From NCBI GenBank assembly GCA_018524725.1, contig JAEUWP010000503.1, forward strand, positions 1 to 64,000: a DNA stretch of 64,000 nucleotides. Reading direction: 5' to 3'. The position numbers were made by a program, and so were the translations under genes. The notes beneath the pieces are model-generated. The model made no database searches and was not told the origin of the DNA. It saw only the letters and a program-made list of their open reading frames with translations. This DNA comes from Podaxis mareebaensis. Its lineage: Eukaryota > Basidiomycota > Agaricomycetes > Agaricales > Agaricaceae. This document shows positions 25,209 through 38,344 of this stretch, piece by piece (the first letter of the stretch is position 1; each line of letters opens with the position of its first letter).

Positions 25209-26517
25209 ATGGTTTCGACAAAACCCAATGTCCTCTTCTTCGGTGCCACAGGCTACCTGGGCTCCCAGTTTCTCCTTCTCATCGGCCAAGACCCAGAGCT
25301 GAAGGACAGGTTTCACATCACTGCCCTCTGCCGCAATAGTCAAAACCGTCTCCCCGAGCTGCAAAAACTCTACGCTGATCTTGAGGTCGTCGAGGGCACC
25401 CTAGACTCAGACGCCATCATCCAAGAACAGGCCGCGAAAGCCGATATCGTTATCAACACTGCTAGCAGCGATCACATCGAGAGTGTCAAGTGTTAGTCCC
25501 TCCCCTCCATCCTCCCGATCTCTAATTCCTGAATCTTATTCGCGTTGTGATTTCTAGCAACTCTCAAAGGCCTCGAGAAAAACTCCGCCGCAAACCCTAA
25601 CAAGCCCCCTCTCTACATCCAAGTTTCCGGTCTCGGTATCGCCTCCGACAACTCGCATGGCGAAGACATCGATATCGATGACATCCCCGCTTATACCGAC
25701 ATTGGGCTCAACCTCAACGACTGCCCTGCCGACAACCAACACGTCCCACAGGACAAACTCATCGTCGAGGCTGGCACACGTAAAGAGAACCCTGTACGCA
25801 CGATCATTGTGTTCCCTGGATGGATCTTTGGTGTCGGAGAGGGGATACAGAAAGTCACGCTGCCTGTAAGGATTTTCGTGGATATGTTTCTTAAGGTCGG
25901 GTTTGCCGGAACGTGGGGTGAGGGTCATAGCAAGATGGGAAATGTGCATGTGAAGGATGTTGCTACTGCTGTTATTACGGTGCTCAAGGCTGCGCTAGAG
26001 GGGAAGGCTGATGAGGGTGCTGAGGGATTCTGTAAGTCTTCTTCTAGTTATGTTGGAGGGCCAATGGGAGCTGATCTGGGTTCTTGTAGACTTTGCCATC
26101 AGCAAACAACCTATGGTTACCAATCGCGAGATTGCTACTAGGATCGGTAACGTCAGTGGTCACTTTTTCAACCTTGGAATTTCTATTGATGAGTGATTGC
26201 ATTGATAGATCTTGTTCGAGAAAGGCTTAATCAAAAAACGGGGATCTCGTGCTCTTCCCAACGAAGTCGTTGAACCCCTGGGTGAATGTAAGTCTTCTTC
26301 TCTATTATGTTCCTTATCACAACCAAGTTTATTAACCAATCCATGTATCTACTGAACAGATGGCTGGTCCCTCCTCGGAGCGAACCAAATCGCGTACCCG
26401 CAGCGCCTAAGCAGGTTTGGATGGAAGCCCACCGAAACAAGGAAGAGGCCACTCCTGGAGTCGCTCCGAGATGAGGTTGAGTTGTACCTTCGCGAGACCG
26501 GGAAAATCCCGAAATAG
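25209..26517 (+). CDS. NAD(P)-binding Rossmann-fold protein, NmrA/epimerase-like (5 exons, 351 aa)
   Basis: Exons 25209-25491, 25558-26031, 26090-26151, 26209-26287, 26360-26517 join in frame (1056 nt). The N-terminus has a glycine-rich dinucleotide loop FFGATGYLGS (residues 10-19). A beta strand ending DIVINTASSDH (about 80-90) matches atypical short-chain dehydrogenase/NmrA-like proteins. The middle has YIQVSGLGIAS and VRTIIVFPGWIFGVGEG. The usual YxxxK is not obvious, so catalysis is not assured; it may be a reductase or a redox-sensing NmrA relative. ATG context CAAAAGCAATGG is reasonable. Introns are 58-72 nt with normal GT..AG ends. No clear pathway partner adjoins it. Confidence 0.82.
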
Positions 26518-28218
<1,701 letters not shown>

Positions 28219-29280
28219 TTACACCCATCCCAGTTTATGGGACTGGCTGCGGGTTACCTCGGTGTTTTGATCTTTTCCTTGTATTTCGTTGCATACTCAG
28301 GTGGGCACAATTCATCTCGGAGGTATCACCGTGGTTTTGGCGGCTCTCACTTCCTGCTTGTGGTGGCAACCAAAGGTTCTATTCCAAAACATATGCCGAA
28401 TCGCGACCATTAGTATGACAAGGATTGGGTTGCGTGCGATCAATCGCAAATAGGAAGACGACAAGTGATATGCGATCAGACAACCGACAATCGTTACGGT
28501 CATTGGTTATCCCAACCGCCTGCAACTGTTGACACCTGCTGCGATTCGACAACTTCACAAACTCTCATTTCTGCTGCTGCGGGTGACCAGCGATGCCGAT
28601 GGTCGGTGACCGAGGACTGATTTAACGATGCGTGAGAATTGCGTTCAGCTCCTCGAGAAGCCTCGTTCCATGGCCGCAAACATGGAAGAACATGGGTTGC
28701 CATCAAAAAGTAGCTTATTTTAACAGCTGCGGCAACCGATAACATTTGGCGTGGCCGGCGCAACACTGCTTTGAACAAGCCCGAAGGCGTCAATTCGATC
28801 ACTGAGGAGCCCTTTTCTCAGAGATGTCGGACAAGAAGCAGAGGGAAGCCGAGGCGTGTGTATGTGAACGCTTAACATCTGAGGGCAATAACGAAGGCGA
28901 ATTGAGACCTTGTGTGAATCTAGAGCTGAGACTCCTCAGGAATATTTGAACATAGAAATACCGGGCCAATTCCGGTAACGCATTACGATTATCAGGTTTG
29001 TCATTGACCAACAACAACATCAACAAAATGTCTTATCTCCGACATTTACCCTTCTTATATTCTTGCCTCTTGCTTTCATCTCCGGCTTTGATATTACTCT
29101 CAGCTATCTCGGTAGTGGAACAGTTGTACCTTGGTCTTTTGTAAGTCAAGGAGACCACGAAGTTGAAGTGCTCGCGCTCGATTGAACTATAGCACCGGTG
29201 CTGCGCACCAGACTCTATAGCCACCCATCTGCGCCACCAGCCATCCATTCGTCTAATTCCCGACTAGACCACTCTCAGCC
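28219..29280. other. Intergenic, no gene recognised
   Basis: 1.06 kb between the uracil phosphoribosyltransferase and the P450. It contains only short unrelated open frames on the minus strand, and the promoter of the P450 must lie near its right end. Confidence 0.5.
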
Positions 29281-31678
29281 ATGGCTCACAAAATCGAAAT
29301 TCCACCTGGGATCCTGTACCTCGTCCATTTCTCACCAAGGCTCCTCACACCACCGCTCACAGTGTACATCCTCAATTACCTTTTCTCTTCTCCTCATATA
29401 CCTATCCTCTCCACAATAAATGGGTTTGGACCGCTGCGTACGCCGTACCTCGTCTGCGCGATGATGGCTTCGCTGCCGGTCGCGTTGGCGCTGAGGGTAT
29501 TTTGGGATGAACTGAAGATTAGGCTCGAGGCGAGGAGGTTGGGCGCGGTGTTGCCGCCCCGGGTGCCGGATTGGTTGCCTGGTGGCATTGGGATTTTGAT
29601 GAAGAATGCGAGGGATGCGAAGACTAGATATATCGGTGAGTTTCTCGATGACCTTGTGTGCTGGTTGGTGAAACTGAATTGATACCGGTAGGGGAGGGGT
29701 TGGAGGAACTTTATCAGCAACTTGGGTCGTACACGGTCAATAATCGGGTGTTGTTTGAAAATAGGGTGCGTGTCCCATTTTGCGGTTTACCCGATCGCGG
29801 AGTGCTAACTTCTGCGGTGGCATAAACATATATTTATAGATTATAACTGCGGATCCAGAGTATATCAAAATCATCCTCTCGACGCAGTTTGACCACTTTG
29901 AGAAGGGTGCGTTATATCCTGTCTTGACACTAGGATCAGTTTGTAATGTGCCGCTTTAGGTCCCGAAACGCGATGGCTTTTCCAACCACTCTTGGGAACA
30001 GGCGTCTTTGCAGCGGATGGTGAGCTTTGGAAGTGCGTCTTTCCTTTGCCCTTTGGAGATACCAGCCGTGTAAACTGATTCGGTACGTATGCTGTAGGTT
30101 CCATCGTTCGATGACCAGACCGTTCTTCAGCCGAGATAGGATTAATCACTTTGATATATTCGACCGACACGTCGAAGATGCGTTGAACAAACTTGCAGAG
30201 CGGTTAAAGGAGGGCGTGCCTGTTGATTTCCAGGTCTATTCTCACCTCACTAAATTTCTTATATCCACTGAACTCGGGTTGTATCTCAGGATCTGGTTGG
30301 ACGATTCACGCTTGATTCTGCTACTGAATTCCTTTTCGGCCACGATGTACAATCTCTCTCAGGCCAACTTCCATATCCGCATAACCACCCTTCCTACTCG
30401 TCTGACAGCAAATTTTCGACGAGGTTCGCGCAGGCATTCTCCGAAGCGCAGGCTACAACATCCAAGCGTGCACGGTATGGTAGGCACTGGCCCCTGATGG
30501 AATTTTGGAAGGATAAGATCAAGGAACCAATGAGGGTTGTAAAGGAGTTGATTGAACCAATTGTGGAAGAGGCTGTGAAGAAGAAGCGGCAGCGGATTTA
30601 TGCAGCAGGGGGCAGTAAGTTTGGGGGAAAGGGGAAGGGGGAAGGAATGGGAGGGGGAGACATGGAGGAGGAAGGGACCTTGTTGGAGAATCTTGTGAAC
30701 GAGACGGATGATTTAGAGATTTTGAGGGATGAAATTATGAGTTTGCTGGTTGCAGGCAGGGATACTGTAAGTATAAATTCCACTTCTATTGGCGTGCGTA
30801 TCTTGATTGGATTGGGCTGATGGTCATCTAGACGGCGAGTACGTTGACTTTTGTGGTTTATATGCTTGCGGAGCACCCGGAGGTGCTGAAGAGGCTGAGA
30901 AAAGAGATATTGGAGAAGGTTGGATCGTATAGGAGGCCTGAGTACGAGGATTTGAGGGAGATGAAGTACTTGAGGGCTGTTATCAACGGTGCGTGTGGTT
31001 TCCTCACTCTCAGTAACTTGTGCTCATGCATACAAACAGAGACGCTAAGGTTATATCCCATTGTGTGAGTCCATAAGCGCTGGGGGGGCTGTGAATGTTT
31101 TAAATTAAGTCGACATAGACCATTCAATATCAGGACGTCGAAGACTGCAGTGCTCTGGCCCGCGAAAGAGCCTGGCGGTAAACCCTATTACATACCGCCG
31201 AACACGAGGACGCCCTACAGCGTACTCGTTATGCATAGGAGAAAGGATCTTTGGGGTCCAGATGGTTTGTACTTCAGCTACCCATGCAGTTTGCGATAAC
31301 AGCTAACGCATTCATGCTATAGCTCTTGAATTCGATCCAGATAGGTTCCTAGACCACAGGTTACACAAGTACCTTACGTCCAACCCGTTCATATTTCTCC
31401 CTTTCAATGCGGGACCGAGAATATGCTTGGGGCAGCAGTTTGCGTATAATGAGGCATCGTTCTTCCTTGTGAGGTTGCTACAGAGGTTCGAGAGTGTGAG
31501 GGTAGAGGTCGAAGCTATGAACGAGGGTGCAAGAGTGCCCGAATCCTGGGGGAAGGAGAAGGTGGGTGCATGGGAGAGTATAAGGAGGAGGGAGAAAGTG
31601 AGGCCGTTGACCCATTTGACTATGCACGTGAAGGATGGGGTGTGGGTCAGTATGAGAGAAGCGAGGAATGAGCATTAA
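29281..31678 (+). CDS. Cytochrome P450, CYP63-like (10 exons, 621 aa)
   Basis: Heme-thiolate monooxygenase, presumably ER-anchored. Ten exons (29281-29635, 29692-29765, 29840-29906, 29960-30032, 30098-30233, 30290-30766, 30832-30988, 31040-31064, 31119-31264, 31323-31678) join in frame to 1866 nt. Visible motifs: helix-[16 protein letters not shown], helix-I AGRDTTAST (about 390-398), ExxR as ETLR (447-450), the PERF-region FDPDRF, and the heme loop [11 protein letters not shown] with ligand Cys about 538. The N-terminal hydrophobic part ([11 protein letters not shown]) and total length resemble the CYP63 family of white-rot fungi (alkane/fatty acid and xenobiotic hydroxylation). A Gly/Lys-rich insert ([15 protein letters not shown]) lies before helix I. 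Substrate unknown. It appears intact. Confidence 0.93.
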
Positions 31679-32337
31679 GAGTTTGAGCAGATCTGTTCTT
31701 TGCTTATGTATTGCTTGGTGTATGTACGTATCAATGTGCGCCTTAGGTGTTTCGAATTATCTATTTATTGAAGTCGCTTTGGACAGCGTTGGAGTCAGCC
31801 ATCGGGCACTAGGCTTGCTTGATTTAATACTGCTCTGATGATGGTTATCCATGTGCGCCCATGTCAGACTTCCAAACTTCCTCCTGAGCTTCCAGTTCCT
31901 ACTCGCGTCGGCAGTGCTGTGTTAAAGAAGATCGGTTCTTCGTAATCAGCACCGACGATCCCCGTTTCCGTTTGCGATGGCAACGGTGTGAAAGTGCTGC
32001 GCTATCACTCAGATGTGACGGTGTACGTCATTGACATCATTATCAGGGCGAACACGGATTTGATGAACACGTGATCGGGTGGCTGCACCCGAGGGCACCC
32101 GCAGGACCCGGCTTGCGTGGTGACTCGGCAACTGGAAAAAAAAGAAATATTTATGCTCATAGCCGGGAATTTATATTTTTGAATTCCGCGTTGTGACTTG
32201 TTCTGCGTTGCCTCATACCAGCAGAGGCCAGCCTTTGAGCTGACCACCTCTTTGGCACATCTATTCGACGAGAGAGGCATATCCTTTCGCCTCCATCCTA
32301 CGCATAATATCTCGCACCGACGACGGGAGTCCCTGTG
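31679..32337. other. Intergenic between P450 and PPR gene
   Basis: About 660 bp holding the P450 3' UTR and the PPR promoter. No further gene, RNA or repeat seen. Confidence 0.5.
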
Positions 32338-35300
32338 ATGCTCCCAAAGGTCGCGACTCACATCCTACATACCACTTCGAGGGCTGCTGCCCAAGTTGTC
32401 CAGACTCCGTTGAGGAATGTACTTCAGACAGGCTCCTCGAGTGGCTCCAACCTTGGTAGTCGGAATGGTCCTGGAAGCTCGAACTGGGGCGGCCATGGAC
32501 CTGGTACAGGAAGTGCGAAGCAGAATACCGGTAGTCGGTATTACTCTTCGTTCAATGTGCGTTTCTTCCTATCAGACATTTCACTAGCTTACCCGTGGCT
32601 CTCCTTGTTAGACTGCGGGAAGGGCCGTTTCGCAGGCGAACGCGGTCTCGGCCAACCTAGATGGCACCTTTGCACAAGCTGATGAAAACGACGAACACGC
32701 CCCCCGTCGCGTCGTCGTCATCCAAACACAACCTCAATCGCAAGCAAAACGACCTCGCATCCGCAGTTCCAGTGTCTCCCTAACAAAAGCCGAGTCTCTA
32801 GGCGTTCTCAAAACGTTGCAACTGCATGGGCGCTCGCGCTTCCTGCATTCGGCTATCGAGGCGGCACCACAAGCGGTCCAGCTCCAGCCTACACCGCCGC
32901 TTACACCTTCCAGGCCGAGGAGGAACTCGACTTCTTCGTCGGATGGGCTGGATAGGCCCGCCTCCCCTGTGAGAAATTTTACGGTTGCTGCTGTTGAGTC
33001 AGGGTCGCCGTCCACAGCTGAATTGCCCCTGCGTCCTCGTCGGAATTCGACTTCGTCGACGGATGGGTTTGAGAAGGCAGTTCTGGAGCCGCCTCAACCT
33101 ATTGTTAATGAGCCTCAACAGCTTGCGCTCCCTGAAACGAACTCGACCTCGTCTATTGAAGAACACGGACGTAGCGGTGCCTCCCCCGCAGAGCCCAAGC
33201 CTATCACCCCTCCCCAATCCCTTCGCACATCCCGGCCTACTACACCTGTCTCGGAGTCTGCCCTTGCTTCCAGCTTCCAGTACCTTGTCGAGGCTAAAGA
33301 GTCTGGCAATGCTCACCGTGTCGCTGAGGCTGTTGCTCTGTTCCGCTCGTCTGCTAAGGATCCCAAAACCGCCGATTTCAATCTCGCACTTGAGGCTTTG
33401 TATACCACTCGGGAGGGGGAATCAGTCATCCCCATGCTCGAGACATACAATGACATGATCAAGCGGTCTATCCAGCCTGATGACACGACGTACAGCCTAC
33501 TTATCATGGCTTTGACCGACCGGGATTACGAACTCGCACGTGCGATGAAGTCTTTGTCGGATTTGAAGCGTCGCACCGAAATTTATGGTGGTGGCATTGA
33601 CGGGCACAAGCTCAAGAGCATTCGGGATCGTCTTGATATCCTAGTCTCGGAACACAAGGACAACTTTGCGTCGGTTCTGTCGCTATTTTATGCAGCCAAG
33701 GGCACCACCCCTGTTCTCCCTCTCAAGGTCTACCTCAACCTCATGCGCACATGCGCACATCACTCGAACGTCGATGCTGCAGTTGAGGTCTTCCGTCATG
33801 TTGGACAATCATGGGAGAAGATGCGGCCTATGTTCTATCGGATTTTGATTCAGGTTTATGGCAACACGAATAACATTGCTGGCGCGGAGAAGGCTTTCCA
33901 ACATTACATCATCGCTGGACGCGAAGGCAAACTATCGATTGACGATTTCGCTGTCGACTACCAGAAAAAGCACATCCTTTGCTGGAATGCCATGATTGAA
34001 GCATATTTCCGTTGCGGACTCCCCGACAAGGCTATCGGATTATTGGATCAGATGATGAATTCTCCCGCAGGCCTCGACTTTGGCTTGGCAGATACCCCTT
34101 ACCCGGCTTCATCGACTTTCACGACTGTCCTCAAGGGCTTTTGTGAAGCGGGCGACGTTCAAACTGCGTGGGCATGGTATGAGCGTTTGCTGCAACACGG
34201 CGTCGAGGTCGACAATCCCTTCGTGCCGTCGGACCAGCCTATCAAACCGGACGCGCTTGCTGGATCAATCATGATCGAGGCACTCGCCGAAGACGGCTAC
34301 ATCTCCGAACTGAACAAAATTTACCCAACGCTCAACCTCGCTCACCCCGACATGCAGTCTGCGCCATTGCTCGTGTATAAAGCGAATATGCGTGTTATCC
34401 ATCAAGTCACCGACGACGCGGAGGCGAAACGTGTGTTGAACTTCCTGTTGGCGGAGGTGTTGCCGAGGGTGAAACGCGCGAAGCATAAGACGACGATTAT
34501 GAGGCAGGTCGCGCTCGAGTTCCTGGGGAGGGGTATCGAGGATGACGCGCTGGTGGCTTATTCGGATTTCTTTGAGAAGAGGATGGCGGAGATTAGGGCT
34601 GCGGATGTCAACTCAGACACGCCGGCGAACTTGATGACAATCTTGCAGGCATCATTCCATGGATTCCAGGACGTATACTTGGGGACTGTGACGGGGAAGC
34701 AGACGTTGAAGTTTGGCGCTGTGTTGGCGTTGATGCAGTTGGGTCGGTATCTTGGCGTCGAGATCCCCAAGAAGGCGCAGATGCATGTGTTGCATTCCTA
34801 TGCGGTGGCGAAGAGCAGTAACCAGCTTCCCCTTGCTCATATCACACTTCGCGACTGGGAGCAATTGTTGACGATGGCTTTGGAGGTTGAGGGCGTGTCG
34901 CTCGCTTCGCCTATGACTTCGGCGCGGGTATACGATGACGTTCCTGGATACACTTTCGATGGTGTACTTGGCCTCATCGAGGACTTCAGTCGGATGCAAG
35001 TTGATATTGAGAAGCTTGCGCCGGGCATCATGAACAAGACGATTCGACACCTCATTTCGGTTTATGGGCCCAACCACGTCATTAGCGCGTTCCAGAACTT
35101 CGGTCCGACATTCCAGCGCGCGTTGGAGGACAGCGAGGAGATTAGGACTTTGGCCGTTGAGGGCAGACTCCAGAACGCTCCGCAGAATGTCATCGCGGAT
35201 GAACGTGCTCAGAGGTTAATGCAACCTTACGGCAACCTCGTCGTTAACGCTGCACAAACGAAGGCTATTGATGAAGCACTCAAGCATAACAACGTCCGCA

Positions 35301-36898
35301 GTGAGGTCTTGAACGCTTATGCGCGCCTGCAGCAGGGCTTGGAGCATCGGAAGGTTCCTGCACCGAGGGTGCTTGGGCGGCTGATCCAGGGATTGGGAAG
35401 GCAGGGTGAGGTTGATAAGGTGAAGGAGGTGTATGCGATTGCGCAGGAGGTGTTGAAGAGTCTGGAGATGCAACAGGACGTGTTGAGGGAAGGGTGGATC
35501 TGTGTTGAGGATAGCATGATCATCGCGCTTGCGCATGCCGGGGATGTTGATAATGCACACGTTCACCGACTCAGGATCATCGAGCACGGCGCAGCGCCTT
35601 CTGCTGATGCGTATGGCGCTTTGATTCTCTACGTCAAGGACACCACGGACGACGCGTCGAACGCGATGATGCTCTACCGCGAAGCTGCGCAGGCTAACGT
35701 GGAGATGAACATCTACCTCTATAACAACATCATTTCGAAGCTCGCCAAGGCTCGCAAGGCAGACCACGCGTTGGAGATGTTCCAGAGGATGAAGGCACAA
35801 GGTGTCAAGCCGACGTCCATCACGTATGGAGCATTGATTGGTGCGTGCGCTAGGGTGGGTGACGTCCAAAGCGCGGAGGCGTTGTTTGCGGAGATGGTCG
35901 AACAGAGGAACTTCAAGCCGAGAGTACCGCCGTATAATACGATGATGCAACTCTATACGATGACGAAACCGAATAGGGAGAGGGCACTGTGGTTCTATGA
36001 GCAGATGGGATTGGCAGGAGTTAGGCCTACTGCGCATACTTACAAGGTATGTTTGTTTCCGATGGGTTATGGTGGAATTTTTGACCGAGATATTTTTTCT
36101 CTCCTTGTTTAGTTGCTGCTTGATGCTTATGGCTCGATTGAACCGGTCGATGTTGCGTCTATGGAAGCGGTGTTTGAAGAGCTCAAGAAGGACTCTCATA
36201 TTGACGTTCAAGGCACACACTACGCTTCGTTGATCAACGCCTATGGCTGTGTACAACGCGACCTTGACAAGGCCATTGCAGTCTTTGACTCCGTCTCCGC
36301 TTCCGCCTCTTCTCCTGGGCCGAAATATTCCGCCCTCGATGCAGTTGTCTTCGAATCCATCATCAATGTTCTTGTTTCCCACCGTCGCACGGACCTCATC
36401 CCTGAGTATATCAACAAAATGACTGCCGCGGGCGTGCATATGACCGCTTACATTGCCAACTTCTTGATCAAGGGTTATGCGATTGTGGGCGAGTTGGATA
36501 AGGCGAGAGAGATTTTCGAGAGCCTTGTGGATCCCCCGACGGGAGTCGCGGCCCCGAACAATCATGCGCCGCATAACCCGAGCGCTGGATTGAATATTGG
36601 ATGTATGGAACCCGTTTATCGCGAGGTAAATATTATTGGTTGATTGTTTCTGAAAGTTGTCTTGATGGTATTTCGTTGTAGCCTTCGACTTGGGAGGCAA
36701 TGGTTAGGGCCGAACTGGGCGCTGGACACCGGGATCGGGCGTTGGATCTGTTGCAACGGCTGAAAGCTCGGTACGTATCATTTTTCTCATTCTACACAAA
36801 TCGAAATATTGAGTATATACGCTTGTAGGCAATACCCTGAGGCGGTGTATAACCGCATTAGTGGTGTCATGGTTGACCATTCGTCTCTCCTTGTGTAG
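32338..36898 (+). CDS. Large mitochondrial pentatricopeptide repeat (PPR) protein (5 exons, 1441 aa)
   Basis: Probable organellar RNA-binding protein that stabilises or helps translate a mitochondrial mRNA. Exons 32338-32556, 32612-36046, 36113-36625, 36682-36770 and 36829-36898 join in frame to 4326 nt. The start MLPKVATHILHTTSRAAAQ is Arg/Ser/Thr-rich and lacks acidic residues, like a mitochondrial presequence. Low-complexity Ser/Thr/Pro sequence with three related NSTSS-containing blocks (about residues 170-260) follows. PPR/TPR-like helices fill the remainder, the clearest being NNIISKLAKARKADHALEMF, then ITYGALIGACARVGDVQSAE. Size and layout resemble the Pet309/Cya-5 group of cox1 translational activators, but that assignment is inference. 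ATG 32338 is preceded by GTG in frame; the ATG is chosen. Confidence 0.88.
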
Positions 36899-38344
36899 AC
36901 GGTCTTCACTCGGTTTTTTGGTCGCGTGGATCCTATCCCAATGGATGTGCTTCACGCTGGTTATTCGATCCCGGCTTTTCGTCTTTGAACACAGGTTTCT
37001 GTCTTCCTCGGTCGCCCGTTGTCAACTTATCTACACTTTCCATCTTTCACCTTATTCCGGTGTTCGCGGAAAATCAACAACCCCAACATCACGAGGCTAT
37101 TGCTCTAAAGTTATTCGTTGCGATATTCAACACGTTTCGGCCTTCATCCCGACTTCGACCGACCTGCCTAGACTTTTGGAATACAGCCCTTCTTGGATTT
37201 CTCCGCCATGACCTATTACTCCATCTTCCCGGTTCTACCCATGTCTTCTTCCCCTTGCATATTCCCCTTCCCCGAGTGGCCCCTTACCGCCCCACCCGAC
37301 CAAAAATAACCTTTTACTTCGCCTCTGCGCACTAAAAAAGGCTTTCTTGGACAATACCTAGCTTCGCATCATCCTCATCTACATCTCCGATATCCAAGTA
37401 TCATACGGCTACGCTAATGCTTTGGTTCTTACTCAGACGACATACCTTTTGATGCAATGTTTAACATGATCCATCAGACGATCGCGTGTATTTTATATTT
37501 ATTTACAAGTTTTAGTACGTTCGCTGTAGAACGAACAAGTGTACGAATAGAAATGTGGAGATGGATCCGGGGAACCTTCCTGTCTTGAGGCCTGAATGGG
37601 CGCTTGGACTGAGAAAGCTCGGAAAAGCTAGTTCGTAGTTCGCACAGGAAAGCTGTATGATATAATGTGCCATTCAGTCTTGACAACATGAGCCATGTTC
37701 ATTTCATGCATAAGTAATGTTACTCTTAAATAAACATATACCAAATGCACAATGAACGTCGACTATGCGCTGGAACCCTTGATCAACATTTAACATATCT
37801 TGATGCCTTTTGTTAGCCACCTCAGTCATCCTTACGAAGCAAGACTCGAACATTGGTTCACGACCTCCTTGCTCTCGCATCCGCTAGTGCTTTCCCGATT
37901 GCCATAAATTCTACAACCGGCTCCCTGTGCGTTCTTGAGCGTGATGTCAACGAAACCCGTGTCTATGTCTCTTCGGGCGGACCTTATTGCTGACGAGCAC
38001 CATTTTGGACGATCTCTTGTATAAGCATGGCATTATCGTTTTTGAGCGTCGTGCTGACATATTTTCTTGATTACGCCTGGGATCGTTGCAAAGAGACTCA
38101 TTGACGGAAGAGCTTCACATCTGGCATGGAGGCTGTAGTAAAGCTTATACGTGACTTAGGTCACCTAGAACGGTTTACCGCACCAGGACAGGGTCGCCTA
38201 TCAGGGGCTCTGAGCACTAGCCTGACTATTCCCAGGTTGAAGCCCATGACTAAAGGTCTGCAATTGTCCCGCAAACCATCCAAAAAGAGCTCCTTGTTCT
38301 GATCCTTTCCCCCACTACCCCTTCACAAAGCAAGTAACTGGTGT
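36899..38344. other. Intergenic, no gene recognised
   Basis: 1.4 kb. The left 450 bp are pyrimidine-rich and probably 3' UTR of the PPR gene. The right end may contain an unrecognised first exon of the TPR-CHAT gene (an ATG at about 38249 is one candidate), but no clear splice path was found. Confidence 0.45.

Noticed and set aside
35216..36700. Long open frame of 494 codons on the minus strand
   Set aside because: It lies antisense to PPR exons, crosses the PPR introns, is His/Arg-rich as expected for reverse-complement codon bias and has no family features.
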